From the NCBI GenBank assembly GCA_036245525.1, contig BTPG01000004.1:46277982-46341981 (forward strand): a DNA stretch of 64,000 bases. The letters are read 5' to 3'. The translations under genes and the position numbers were made by a program. Shown here in pieces: positions 11,907 through 22,335 of the stretch (position 1 is the first letter of the stretch; each line of letters starts with the position of its first letter). The notes under the pieces were generated by a model that saw only the letters and a list, made by a program, of their open reading frames with translations, searched no databases and had not been told where the DNA came from. This DNA is from Semisulcospira habei (Eukaryota > Mollusca > Gastropoda > Semisulcospiridae).

Positions 11907-11977
11907 TCACCCCCTCATACATGCAGCCAGCAGCACTGTTCACAGTACTGGCGGCTGCACACATATTATGAGGTTAA
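11907..11977. mobile_element. Short palindrome, family G
   Basis: CCCCCTCATACATGCAGCC pairs with GGCTGCACACATATTATGAG; ends GGTTAA. Confidence 0.65.
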
Positions 11978-12286
11978 GGGCAATGATGTCACATCATGAT
12001 CCTGCATGAAGATCATCCACTGAGGATGTTGCAGTGTCCAAGATGACGCTGTTGCCACATCAGGAAAGCGACACAATGATGGCGTCAGAAAGAAGGCGTC
12101 ATCATAGCATGAAGTAACGTTGCAATGTCCACTGAGGCGTTCTGTTTCCAGAACATAATGTCACGTCCAATTACACGGTCAGACACCGTAAAGCAACGTT
12201 GCAAACTCCATGGATTCAGACTTTTTCCTGACCTCATGATGATGTGACGTCCAACAGATCAGTCCCACAGCAGGCCACTACAATCT
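11978..12286. other. 3' flank of the globin gene, repeated ACGTTGCA-type motifs
   Basis: GTAACGTTGCAATGTCC, AAGCAACGTTGCAAAC and GCAACGTTGCGATG recur between about 12113 and 12813. They hint at an old local duplication that includes the end of the globin exon. No gene seen. Confidence 0.35.
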
Positions 12287-12352
12287 GCAAGAGGCACAGA
12301 TTCTCATGAGCCCCCGCAGATGCGGGGGCTCATGAGAATCTATACCTCTTGC
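12287..12352. repeat. E-type hairpin, first of three in array
   Basis: GAGGCACAGATTCTCATGAG and its complement around GCAGATGC. Located within 0.5 kb downstream of the globin stop codon. Confidence 0.75.
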
Positions 12353-12462
12353 TGTAAGATAAACGGCCTTACTTGCATTCCGCGACTGAGTGCATCTTAT
12401 CCACTGGTTGAGGAACGTTGTAATGTACAGTTAAATTCTCCCGCACCCAGTCACTTCATCTG

Positions 12463-12536
12463 CACGAGGCATAGATTCACATATGCCACTGCTGCTGCAG
12501 AGGCTCGTGAAAATCTATACCATAAGCTTGTAGAAA
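12463..12536. repeat. E-type hairpin, second of three (degraded)
   Basis: CTGCACGAGGCATAGATTC and GAAAATCTATACC; centre CTGCTGCTGCAG. About 178 bp after the first. Confidence 0.6.
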
Positions 12537-12623
12537 ACTGCCTAATTTACACTCAAATTCAGAAGATCTTATGTCTCAATACTGAGAAACAACGCAACCT
12601 TCAACTGAATTCTCCTTCAAACT

Positions 12624-12689
12624 GCAAGAGACATAGATTCTCATGAGCTGCTACGGCCGCAGGGGCTCATGAGAATCGAGGCCTCTTGC
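12624..12689. repeat. E-type hairpin, third of three
   Basis: GCAAGAGACATAGATTCTCA and TGAGAATCGAGGCCTCTTGC; about 160 bp after the second copy. Confidence 0.7.
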
Positions 12690-12789
12690 TTGCCGAGAGC
12701 GTCCTTATTTACATTACACCGATCCTTGTCCCCAGACGGAGGAAGTTTTATGTGTTGAAGGTTACGAATGTGAAGAGGCGACTGGCACA

Positions 12790-12930
12790 TCATGACGCAA
12801 CGTTGCGATGACCATTGAGAATGGTTTCTAAGAGGTACTTGATGGTGATGCGATAGATGTTGTCCATATTCTCCGTGTACCGGTCCCCCAGCGTGATCTT
12901 CACAGCCTCCAAGAACGGCTGCTCCATGTC
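12790..12930 (-). CDS. Globin gene, terminal exon (exon 3; G and H helices)
   Basis: Last coding exon of the same globin. It has 46 codons plus a TGA stop, starting DMEQPFLEAVKITLGDRYTE and ending NVAS. The acceptor TTTTGTGTCATTTCAG sits at 12931 in phase 0, matching the phase-0 donor of the exon at 27793. The length after G7.0 (46 residues) is close to myoglobin's, so the protein ends just after helix H with no extension. The pattern LGDRYTENM...IYRITIKYLLETIL is the usual globin H-helix layout. A TTAA palindrome remnant (12970..13114) begins only about 39 bp upstream of the acceptor. I could not assign a polyadenylation site; downstream sequence holds three copies of an E-type hairpin. Confidence 0.92.
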   Translation of the reverse strand, partial: DMEQPFLEAVKITLGDRYTENMDNIYRITIKYLLETILNGHRNVAS

Positions 12931-12969
12931 CTGAAATGACACAAAACGCAGATAGTTATTTCATTGCAT

Positions 12970-13114
12970 TTAACCCTTTTAGCCCCGGATCCATACAGCC
13001 GGAGATGGCTTGACCATGATAATTCAATTAAGTCATCTCCAGCAACTGGTACATAGTCGTTAGGCAACACCTTCCAAAATTTGAGAAATGGGACCTTGGG
13101 GCTAAAAGTGTTAA
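12970..13114. mobile_element. TTAA MITE, family A, inner palindrome deleted
   Basis: TTAACCCTTTTAGCCCC to GGGGCTAAAAGTGTTAA, 145 bp. Only a fragment of the core remains (CATGATAATTCAATTAAGTC). It lies just upstream of the globin exon 3 acceptor in transcript sense. Confidence 0.8.
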
Positions 13115-13134
13115 GGGGAAAAATTAGAGCCAAT

Positions 13135-13199
13135 TTAACCCTTTGGCTGTTGGCAGGAATAATAAGGACAAAAACCGCTACCGACAGCCAAAGGGTCAA
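13135..13199. mobile_element. Short palindrome, family D
   Basis: TTAACCCTTTGGCTGTTGGC to CCGACAGCCAAAGGGTCAA. Confidence 0.75.
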
Positions 13200-13274
13200 G
13201 TCTGATGACCATCTCTAGCTAACACAGCAGAACCTGTTTTGAGTAACCACTTTATTTTGCAAGAAAAAGTGGTC

Positions 13275-13478
13275 TTAGCCTGACGCACGTATTTTCCAAA
13301 TTTTGGAGGCGTCATCTAACCACTATGCACCTGTTGCAGGAGATGGATCGACCATGATATTCAAGGGTAGTGCCAGGCTTGCTTGGCGCCTACAAACGCC
13401 AAACTAATCGGGCACTACCCTTGAATTATCATGGTCGACCCATCTCCTGCTCTAGTGCGTCAGGGCTGAATGGGTTAA
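13275..13478. mobile_element. Palindromic MITE, family A
   Basis: TTAGCCTGACGCACG to CAGGGCTGAATGGGTTAA; core arms diverged (CAGGCTTGCTTGGCGCC versus AACTAATCGGGCACTACC). Confidence 0.8.
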
Positions 13479-13523
13479 AAGACAGGTGTTCTCTGAAGAG
13501 AAGTCTTGAAGTGTAAAAAAGTG

Positions 13524-13730
13524 TTAACCCTATTCATCCTGATACACCCATTACTTGAAATAAATTGGACTGATAGTTCAAGGGTCGTGCCAGAATAGTT
13601 TGTCGCCTGAGGCGCCATTCTGGCACCACTCTTGAACTAAATCAGTTGATCTGTCTCCTAATCTGTAATGTAGCCTTCACAGGACAGTAAGAACATTTTA
13701 CAAAATCAGCTTCAGGATGTAATGGGTTAT
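13524..13730. mobile_element. Palindromic MITE, family C'
   Basis: TTAACCCTATTCATCCTGAT to CAGGATGTAATGGGTTAT; part of the second core arm is deleted after the apex. Confidence 0.75.
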
Positions 13731-13899
13731 TGTACTTTAAAACATCATTCGGCTGGCTACAAACTGCCCAAATGAATTTTTTTATTTTATTTTTTTAAAT
13801 GACAGTGGATCTTACACAAAGGTTTTACTACTTTGAACAACTTCTACCATAGAACAGTTTATTACATCCGATCTGAAAAAACCGGAGGCAAATCTCTCT

Positions 13900-13900
13900 C

Positions 13901-13932
<32 letters not shown>

Positions 13933-14046
13933 CCCGCTACACACAAAACAAAAACACACACCACACAGAGGCCAGACAGACATGGTAGACCCAGGTACCA
14001 AGTGCCTGCACTCCTCCTCCCCCCCCCCCACCCCCCCCCCCCCCCG
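13900..14046. repeat. Two poly-C tracts
   Basis: About 28 C at 13904 and about 25 nearly pure C at 14020, separated by an ACACAAAACAAAAACACA spacer. Confidence 0.9.
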
Positions 14047-14324
14047 CCTCCACTACAAAGGAGGGATGAAAAATTACCATTGCTTAGATACGCATGTATT
14101 CCAAATGAATAAATATTTGCTTTTATAATGGGGGTATTTGAAAAATTTGGTTATCTGTGCTTCACGCTGCTTCGTTCAGATTTCATTGCATTTCCAAGTA
14201 TACGTACGCCAATGAAGTAGTAAAGTATATCTTATGAAAACTGGATTTCATTCTTATCATATGCAATATTATTGTGTTATTTTCTTTGAGCTTTTTCACA
14301 TTATTGTCTAAGTTTGTCTTGTTT

Positions 14325-14371
<47 letters not shown>
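14325..14371. repeat. (TG)n microsatellite
   Basis: About 23 TG dinucleotides with one TGAG interruption. Confidence 0.95.
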
Positions 14372-14374
<3 letters not shown>

Positions 14375-14545
14375 TGTGTGTTCAATCAAACAGAAAGAGG
14401 GTCAGGACCCAAAAGAGGAATGATGCATGAAGCCAAGACCTGTATGCGTTCTTGCAAGCTGCGTGGGCTCAGGAAAACAAGACTCTGCCTAGCGGGAAAG
14501 TACAGTAGAACCTCGAGTGAGATCCCTTGTCATTACAGAGCACCA

Positions 14546-14757
14546 TTAACCCATAGCACCCTGAAAGACTACGACAGGATGTGGATTGATAATGATATTT
14601 CAAGGTTGGTGTCAGAATAGCTTGGCGCCTGTAGGCGCCAAGCTATTCTGACACCAATCTTGAAATATCACGGTCGATCTGTCTCCAGAACTGATACAGA
14701 CCTCAGAGGATATCTACACAAATTTGATAATTTCGTCCTCAGGGCGTTAGGAGTTAA
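14546..14757. mobile_element. TTAA palindromic MITE with shared core, variant ends
   Basis: TTAACCCATAGCACCCTGA to CAGGGCGTTAGGAGTTAA. The core is TTGGTGTCAGAATAGCTTGG, apex GGCGCCTGTAGGCGCC. The termini fit neither A, B nor C well. Confidence 0.8.
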
Positions 14758-15208
14758 GGTGGGTGGCTTCCGCCACCAAAATGACGGTCTTTAATGACAG
14801 GTGCCACTGTTTGCCCTCAAGACGTCTCTGAGAGATCACCTGTCTTTTTAAAACCATGTTTTTTCTTGCGATAAAGGTGATCGCTTGAAACAGGTTCTAC
14901 CGTGTGTATACATCTCTGATACTCATACGGAGAAGCTGGCAACGTTTGACGCCCCACAGTAAACCGGTGCCAGCGAGCAGCACCGATCAGCTTGATCCCC
15001 ACCATCATGCGGGCTGATGATGTGGATCTGCGCCTCTTGGAGACGGGCGCTGTTCGCGAGCAGGTTTGTATTCGGGCGTTACTGATAGGGTTTTCGATTA
15101 TTCTGACAACCTGCGGAAAAAGAAATGGGGAATAGGGAACCTATCTCCTAATCTGACATCAGAAAAGTAATAAAGGCTCGACACAAAGTTGCTCCCACTG
15201 CTTGTCTT
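14758..15208. other. Unique stretch in intron 2, no gene recognised
   Basis: A 63-codon minus-strand frame at 14817..15008 has no family I recognise. No splice-bounded coding signal was confirmed. Confidence 0.35.
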
Positions 15209-15421
15209 TTAACCCTTTTCATCCTGATACACTACTGCTTGAAATTAATTTGACTATGATAGTTCCAGGGTAGTGCCACAATAGCTTGGCGCCTGAGGCG
15301 CCAAGCTATTCTGGCACCACTCTTGAACTAAAATGGTTAACCTATCTCCTAATTTGTAATGTAGCCTTCACAGGACAAAAGGCAAATTAAAAAAAATCAG
15401 CCTCGGGATGTAATGGGGTAA
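15209..15421. mobile_element. Palindromic MITE, family C' (reference copy)
   Basis: TTAACCCTTTTCATCCTGAT to CGGGATGTAATGGGGTAA. Core apex GGCGCCTGAGGCGCC. Confidence 0.82.
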
Positions 15422-15575
15422 CGTGGGGATGTAGGGTGGGGGTTGGGGCTTAGGAGAGGATTGGGGAGGGGGTGGGTAAGAGGGCGGGGAGGAAGATGGT
15501 AGGTGGAGGGTGGGGGTAGTGGGGCGGGGGTAGGGGGAGGGGAGTGGGGGAGGCGGGGAGGAGGAGGTCAGTCGT
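15422..15575. repeat. G-rich low-complexity tract
   Basis: Repeated runs of 3-5 G separated by A/T on the plus strand; compatible with G-quadruplex formation. No gene. Confidence 0.75.
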
Positions 15576-15617
15576 CGAGAATCAGTAAAACACTGGCGAA
15601 GGGTCTTACGTCGGGTT

Positions 15618-15829
15618 TTAACCCGTTCACTGTCAGTTGACGCAGATTGTGTGTGTTTCTGAACTCTTCGTTAATTTAAGACAAAAGAAGAAGAAGAAAA
15701 AAAAAAACCTAAATGTCCCATGAACATGAACTGAAAGCAGTATCAGCAAGAGACATAGATCCCATTGCGGCGGCCCATGACGATCTGTACCTCTTGAAGT
15801 TGGGTGGTGTTCACGTTTTCTCGGCACTG
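15618..15829. mobile_element. Family E element, right terminus replaced by minisatellite
   Basis: TTAACCCGTTCACTGTCAGT, then TTCGTTAATTTAAGAC, hairpin GCAAGAGACATAGATCCCAT...ATGACGATCTGTACCTCTTG, and GTTTTCTCGGCACTG. Where the terminal GAAGGGGTTAA should follow, the 51-bp repeat begins. Confidence 0.7.
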
Positions 15830-17128
15830 TTGTCTACTGCCACTGTGCACACAGGCGGACCTCTACACACGCAGCTGAGGTTGTTTACTGCCATTGTGCA
15901 CACAGGCGGACCTCTACACACGCAGCTGAGGTTGTCTACTGCCACTGTGCCACAGGCGGGCCTCTACACACGCAGCTGAGGTTGTCTACTGCCACTGTGC
16001 ACACAGGCGGACCTCTACACACGCAGCTGAGGTTGTCTACTGCCACTGTGCACACAGGCGGACCTCTACACACGCAGCTGAGGTTGTCTACTGCCATTGT
16101 GCACACAGGCGGACCTCTACACACGCAGCTGAGGTTGTCTACTGCCACTGTGCACACAGGCGGACCTACACACGCAGCTGAGGTTGTCTACTGCCACTGT
16201 GCACACAGGCGGGCCTCTACACACGCAGCTGAGGTTGTCTACTGCCACTGTGCACACAGGCGGACCTCTACACACGCAGCTGAGGTTGTCTACTGCCATT
16301 GTGCACACATGCGGACCTCTACACACGCAGCTGAGGTTGTCTACTGCCACTGTGCACACAGGCGGACCTCTACACACGCAGCTGAGGTTGTCTACTGCCA
16401 CTGTGCCACAGGCGGACCTCTACACACGCAGCTGAGGTTGTCTACTGCTACTGTGCACACAGGCGGACCTCTGCACACGCAGCTGAGGTTGTCTACTGCC
16501 ACTGTGCACACATGCGGACCTCTACACACGCAGCTGAGGTTGTCTACTGCCACTGTGCACACAGGCGGACCTCTACACACGCAGCTGAGGTTGTCTACTG
16601 CCACTGTGCACACAGGCGGGCCTCTACACACGCAGCTGAGGTTGTCTACTGCCACTGTGCACACAGGCGGACCTCTACACACGCAGCTGAGGTTGTCTAC
16701 TGCCACTGTGCCACAGGCGGACCTCTACACACGCAGCTGAGGTTGTCTACTGCCACTGTGCACACAGGCGGACCTCTACACACGCAGCTGAGGTTGTCTA
16801 CTGCCATTGTGCACACAGGCGGACCTCTACACACGCAGCTGAGGTTGTCTACTGCCACTGTGCCACAGGCGGACCTCTACACACGCAGCTTAGGTTGTCT
16901 ACTGCCACTGTGCACACAGGCGGACCTCTACACACGCAGCTGAGGTTGTCTACTGCCATTGTGCACACAGGCGGGCCTCTACACACGCAGCTGAGGTTGT
17001 CTACTGCCACTGTGCACACAGGCGGACCTACACACGCAGCTGAGGTTGTCTACTGCCACTGTGCACACAGGCGGACCTACACAAGCAGCTGAGATTGTCT
17101 ACTGCCACTGTGCACACAAGCGGGACCC
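15829..17128. repeat. 51-bp minisatellite, about 26 units
   Basis: Unit starts GTTGTCTACTGCCACTGTGC and continues through ACACAGGCGGACCTCTACAC to GCAGCTGAG. The 51-bp period is a multiple of three, so several stop-free frames arise on both strands. Units with 1-bp (GTGCCACAGG) and 2-bp (GGACCTACAC) deletions shift those frames, arguing against coding. Variants recur with C/T at CCATTGTGC and CACATGCGG. Confidence 0.97.
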
Positions 17129-17165
17129 TATTACGTACTCTCTCCTACGTGCAAAGGCGGAGAAG

Positions 17166-17242
17166 CCAAATGCGCAAAAGGTCATCGGGCCGATGTCGGC
17201 CGCCGTTGGCCGACATCGGCCCGATGTCCTTTGCGCACTGGG
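17166..17242. mobile_element. Palindrome, family I
   Basis: AAATGCGCAAAAGGTCATCG pairs with CGATGTCCTTTGCGCACTGG; GC-rich stem GGGCCGATGTCGGCC. Confidence 0.8.
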
Positions 17243-17560
17243 ACAGCAGAAAAGCCTTTCGCTTTAACCCTTTGTGTGACGGGGGCGGTTTTTCCTGTAA
17301 GATATCATCGCGACAAGAACCTCTTAAAAAATCGAACTTCAGAAGCTAGCCCTCTGGTCTAGCCGGGACTACTGTAAGACATACAAGCATTAACCCTCTA
17401 TTGCATGGAGCAGGTCGCTTTAATAAACAAAATGTACGTCTTGTGTTTACCACCAAGACAGTGCACAGAACAGGTATAGAGGCATACTTTGTACACGTCG
17501 TGAAAAGGCATCGCACACAACCTACAAACAAGATAGTATGGGTTTAGCGTGTGCATGGAC

Positions 17561-18065
<505 letters not shown>

Positions 18066-18238
18066 AATGTTTCAAAGTAAAGTTGGCCTTCGACAGAGGA
18101 CTGCGACTGCGGCTTGGCAGACGATCCGTGGATAATTTTTTTCTGTTTCACTCTATAACCGAAGCAATTTCCTCCCCAACAAATCACTCCCCCCCCCCCC
18201 CCCCCCCAACATACACACCCTTCCAATCCTTGTCAATC

Positions 18239-18370
18239 TTAACCCATTACACCAGGAGGCTGAATGTTAACAAATTTGCTTATTGTCTTATGAAGGCAGA
18301 TTATGAAATAGATCAGCCATTTTTAGTTCAAGGGTGGTGCCAGAATAGCTGCATGGCGCCTGTCAGAACT
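18239..18370. mobile_element. Partial C'-like palindromic MITE
   Basis: TTAACCCATTACACCAGGAG, TATTGTCTTATGAAGGC and the left core arm to TGGCGCCTGTC; the right half is absent. Confidence 0.55.
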
Positions 18371-18642
18371 GTTTGATCATGCTAGTCTTATTGGCTATCG
18401 TATCGAAGTTTCTGTTTTTCTTCTTTTTTTTCCCCTCGACGTTTCCCCTCTTGCAAAACACCACAGCGGGAGGCGGATCGACCATGTCAGTTCAATGTGG
18501 TGCAAGAGTACAGTGTTTATGCCTCTTGCAAATGGGTCGTGTTCATCTTTTCTCGGCAGTGATGGAATACAACTTCAATCGACGTGTTCCCTTCCACCTC
18601 TCCAATGCAGCCACATTATTTATTACCGCATTTTCATCTTTC

Positions 18643-18780
18643 GGCATTACAGCGGGACATGGATCGACCAAAATAGTTAAAGGGAGTGGCAGATTAGCTT
18701 GGCGCCTGTTAAATCGCCAATGACTACTCTGGCACTAACCCTTGAACTATCATGGCCGATCTGTTTCCTACAGCCGGTAT
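18643..18780. mobile_element. Decayed A/B-type palindromic MITE
   Basis: GGATCGACCAAAATAGTTAA, GGCAGATTAGCTTGGCGCC, then GGCACTAACCCTTGAACTAT; ends not identifiable. Confidence 0.45.
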
Positions 18781-18851
18781 TGTCTTTTATGCTGTACACA
18801 TTATATCTGCCAATGCCCTTGACCTATGTGTGTGTGTGTGTGTGGAGGAGG

Positions 18852-19248
18852 TTTGATTTGATTGTACATTGCTTAACGTCCCGACAGCAACAAGGCTTTC
18901 TCAGGACGTGCCTGCACTGCTTGTGGAAAAAAATTACTGAACAGACCATTGAATGTCCATTCGCACCTGTCAATTGCCTTTAAAAAACTCTACCTACATG
19001 GCGGCCTGAATAAAGCTCTTGATCATTGGATGCAACACGCATCCAATGATCTACAGCTTCATGCAGTGCAGACAGTAGTGAGAGTGTTATTAAAGGCATA
19101 TGACAGGCTGGCGACATGACATCAATGGTATGTACATTAACATTTGTCCCAGAATAGAGCAGGCAAAACCCACCTGTGAGGCTGACCTGGTTGCCGTCGG
19201 GAACGTAAAAAGTACCTAACCCACCAAGTCCACCATGGCAGACCTGGG
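18852..19248 (-). mobile_element. R1 retroposon copy 2, with target duplication
   Basis: Flanked by (TG)nGGAGGAGG at 18830-18851 and 19249-19269. The tail AATCAAATCAAA follows GTCGGGACGTTAAGCAATG in minus sense. Diverged from copies 1, 3 and 4 in the middle, with a local inverted repeat CATTGGATG...CATCCAATG at 19025. Confidence 0.78.
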
Positions 19249-19372
19249 TGTGTGTGTGTGTGGAGGAGGGGAGGGACACGAAAAACAACACAGCCCCCCC
19301 CCCCCCCCCCTCCTTTTTTCAGTTATTTTAATACTGCTTCCGTGAGTGTAACATAAAACACAGGAGAGATCA

Positions 19373-19588
19373 CTCGGACCTCATCGTGTACTTGCCTGTC
19401 AGACGTTATTGTGTATGTGCCTGTCACTTGAACCCCTCGACTACCTCGGACCTCATCGTGTACTTGCCTGCCAGACGTTATTGTGTATGTGCCTGTCACT
19501 TGAACCCCTCGACTACCTCGGACCTCATCGTGTACTTGCCTGCCAGACGTTATTGTGTATGTGCCTGTCACTTGAACCCCTCGACTAC
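19373..19588. repeat. 72-bp tandem triplication
   Basis: Three near-identical units beginning CTCGGACCTCATCGTGTACT, spaced exactly 72 bp (19373, 19445, 19517). The end of each unit, GAACCCCTCGACTACCT, resembles the family E terminus, and the array runs into an E element. Confidence 0.93.
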
Positions 19589-19799
19589 CTAGAAAAGTGT
19601 ACACGACCCAACTGAAAGAGACATAGATCCTCACGAACCCCTGCAGCTGGGAAGGGGGGGGGCACTCATGAGGATCTATGCCTCTTGCTGACGCCATTTT
19701 GAATCCAACTTAGTCCGGGGACGACTGGGGGCTCCTTGGCGTCGAATGAACGACGACTGCATAGACACAATCTACGTCGACTGGTAATGAAATGGTTAA
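19575..19799. mobile_element. Family E element, left terminus inside a tandem repeat
   Basis: CCCCTCGACTACCTAGAAAA, hairpin GAGACATAGATCCTCACGAA...TGAGGATCTATGCC, right end GACTGGTAATGAAATGGTTAA. A G-run disrupts the hairpin apex. Shares TTAA 19796-19799 with the next element. Confidence 0.72.
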
Positions 19800-20019
19800 C
19801 CCTTTTAGCCCCAAGGTCCCATTTCTCAAATTTTGGAGGTGTTGCCTAATGACTATGTACCAGTTTGCCGGAGGAGATGGGTTGAATTGACCATGATAAT
19901 TCAAGGGTAGTGCCAGATTAGCGTGGCGCCTTTAAGGCGCCACGCTAATCTGGCACTACCCTTGAATTATCATGGTCAAGCCATCTCCTGCTGTAGAGAT
20001 CCGGGGCTAATAGGGTTAA
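19796..20019. mobile_element. TTAA palindromic MITE, family A
   Basis: TTAACCCTTTTAGCCCC to CCGGGGCTAATAGGGTTAA. Inner arms meet at GGCGCCTTTAAGGCGCC, with compensatory G/C change AGCGTGG/CCACGCT. Confidence 0.88.
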
Positions 20020-20101
20020 AAGCTATTGATCTCGTTTCTCTGGCGCCTCCCACACAGCATTATTTCAAACACGATGGTGTATATTATACGCAATTTTTGG
20101 A

Positions 20102-20277
20102 CAACCCCTTCTCTGCCACTGAACGCAAACCTGTGTCCCGTCCAAGAGACACGGACACGCAGTGGTCTCAGCAAGAGGCAAAGATGCTCAAGGGTCCCCG
20201 CAAATGCTCATGAGCATCTGTGTCTCTTGGTGTTGGATCGTGTCCTTTATTTTCTTGGCACTGATGGGGTTGAATAC
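20102..20277. mobile_element. Family E, diverged
   Basis: CCCCTTCTCTGCCACTG, CCGTCCAAGAG, hairpin GCAAGAGGCAAAGATGCTCA...TGAGCATCTGTGTCTCTTG, right end CACTGATGGGGTTGAA. Confidence 0.65.
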
Positions 20278-20495
20278 AGCAGTTTCGGAAAATAAACACC
20301 ATCTTTGCTTTGGTGTGTATTTTGGGCATACTGCGACAGACGTGGACAGCCGGAGCTATCTATGATATTGCTGAGTGGGAGACATCAAAGCGAGAGGATC
20401 AAATACACGCCAAGTTGCCACCCCTTCAGGAGTGGCGTGCATGACTGGTGGAAAGAAACCCTATGCCTAGTCTAAGGCAGACGTCCCAGCATACA

Positions 20496-20600
20496 GTTGC
20501 ATGAGCGAGCTTAGTACGGCACCGGCCACTAAGCAAGGTGCTCCGCTATAGCGGAGTACCTTGCTTCCTGGCTAGCGCAGGACAAAGCTCACTCATGCAA
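20496..20600. mobile_element. Palindrome, family K
   Basis: GTTGCATGAGCGAGCTTAGT pairs with CAAAGCTCACTCATGCAA; centre CTCCGCTATAGCGGAG. Related copies at 42027 and 43363. Confidence 0.82.
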
Positions 20601-21142
20601 ACGGCCCTATAAGTCTTGGCCAACCGTTATGACCGGAAAATTTCAAGAAAGTAAGAAACAAGCTTTAGTATTCGGGACAATTAAAACGTGCTTTAGTTAG
20701 ACGGGACAATTCAAACATAATTTATATATATAAATTTTTTAATGAATTTTATAAATAATTAAATACATAGCTGAATAATTGCTGTAATAATTGTCCTTTC
20801 TAAGTGCGTTTCTTTTTTCATGGGATTCTCTTTGCATTTTACATGCTGTGGGGGTCATCTTTTAGTCTGGATTTTGTCATGACAGCAGGATTGTACCTGG
20901 CCGACGGTTGAAGTCACCATTGACGCATACCACCACCCCAGGATGATGGCTTACTGTCAAAATGTTCAAGTTTTCAATGCACAGTCATTGGCTGCATGAA
21001 ATGTTACGCTGGATGCTGAGTGCCTGCTCGGTATCCAGTGTCATTTTCATGTAGACGGGCTTCTGGGGCTAAATGGCTAGCATTTTTTTTTTTTCACTGA
21101 ATTGCTTCCCGTACAAAAGGCTGTTTGTGAGAGATGGTTTCA
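20601..21142. other. Unique stretch in intron 2
   Basis: AT-rich with no recognised gene or recurrent element; CATGAAATGTTACGC near 20996 is not a known family. Confidence 0.45.
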
Positions 21143-21218
<76 letters not shown>

Positions 21219-21226
21219 GCGCGCAA
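21143..21226. repeat. (CA)n(CG)n microsatellite
   Basis: About 30 CA units followed by about 11 CG units. Confidence 0.97.
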
Positions 21227-21354
21227 ACATTCACCCAAAACGACAGAGAGCAGACTGACCATGGCAGCAAGGTAGATCCGGGGAAAGCTTGGCGCGCGCT
21301 TCTAATTATATCTACACTTGAGCTGTCATGGCCAATAATTCTCCTTCAAGCATC

Positions 21355-21558
21355 TTAACCCCGTCACTGCCGAGAAAGAAAAAAAAAAAGAAACACAACC
21401 CAACTGCAAGATGCACGGACGCTCAGTTGCGGGGGCTGATGAGGATCTAGGTTGTTGCTAAAATCACTTCGTGTCCATGTTTCCTTGGACGCCAGGGGGT
21501 CTTTGACGCTGAATTCACATTGATTTCAACAGCACAATCAGCGGCCACTGACAGTTAA
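21355..21558. mobile_element. TTAA MITE, family E, core truncated
   Basis: TTAACCCCGTCACTGCCGAG to CCACTGACAGTTAA; one hairpin arm is largely deleted around GGACGCTCAGTTGCGGGGGC. Confidence 0.72.
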
Positions 21559-21804
21559 ACCAGCAAAAGGGACCAAAGAAAATCCGTGTGTACCTAATCC
21601 AGTAAAAGCAGGAACGGCACGATCGATGAAACTTAGATGGGATATGGTTTAGCGCCGCTATCCCGCCGCCAAGGGCCAGCAAGAGACAGATCACGAGCTC
21701 CTGCAGGGGTCCATGTGACTCCGTGTCTGTTGCAGCGACGCGAGTAACCGGGGCGACATGAATCTGCCTCACAGCAGTGAAAGGAACGGAGTTGATTCTA
21801 TATA

Positions 21805-22011
21805 TTAACCTGCTCGGTGCCAAGAAAACTTGGAACACCACCCAACGGCAAGAGGTATGGATCCTCATGAGCCCCCGCGCCACGGGGGCTCATGAGGATC
21901 CATACCTCTTGCTGACACCACTGTGAATCTGTTTCTAGCACGTCTAGGGTTGTTATGGTCTTGAATCAAGACTGCTGCAACACGTCTGCGCCGGGCAGCT
22001 GGCGGGTTTAA
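21805..22011. mobile_element. TTAA palindromic MITE, family E
   Basis: TTAACCTGCTCGGTGCC to GGCGGGTTTAA with a strong hairpin (GAGGTATGGATCCTCATGAG; apex GCGCCACGGG). Shares TTAA 22008-22011 with the B element. Confidence 0.85.
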
Positions 22012-22219
22012 CTCATTGTGTCCCGGGTACCAAATCCCCACATTTTGGAGTTGTCCTCTGAGGACTGCATTACAATTCAGGAGACAGATCGACCATGATA
22101 GTTCAAGGGTGGTGCCAGATAGCTTGGCGCCTTTAGGCGCCAAGCTATTCTGGCAACACCCTTGAACTATCATGGTCGAGCCATATCTGGCTGTGGTGTG
22201 TCGGAACTGAATGAGTTAA
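22008..22219. mobile_element. TTAA palindromic MITE, family B
   Basis: TTAACTCATTGTGTCCCGGG to GGAACTGAATGAGTTAA; apex GGCGCCTTTAGGCGCC, one bp lost in the left core arm (CCAGATAGC). Confidence 0.86.
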
Positions 22220-22307
22220 AAGACAAGCTGTGAAAGCAAGCGAGTTAAATATGTTTACATGTACCTACGGCAGGATCGATGGTTAGTTACGAAATGGTGA
22301 TTGCCAA

Positions 22308-22333
22308 CCGAAAGGAGGAGCTCCTCCTTTCGG
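22308..22333. repeat. Perfect 26-bp palindrome
   Basis: CCGAAAGGAGGAG followed at once by CTCCTCCTTTCGG. Confidence 0.8.
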
Positions 22334-22335
22334 AG

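Noticed and set aside
14817..15120. Possible extra exon in the globin intron
   Set aside because: The minus frame is open but has no globin similarity, and the joined exon 2-exon 3 sequence already covers the fold without a gap.
15829..17128. Long open frames of 80-250 codons on both strands (HTGGPLHTQLRLSTATV-type repeats) as a repetitive protein gene
   Set aside because: They arise from the 51-bp period being a multiple of three. Units with 1- and 2-bp deletions shift the frame, and frames stay open on both strands; there is no start or splice context.
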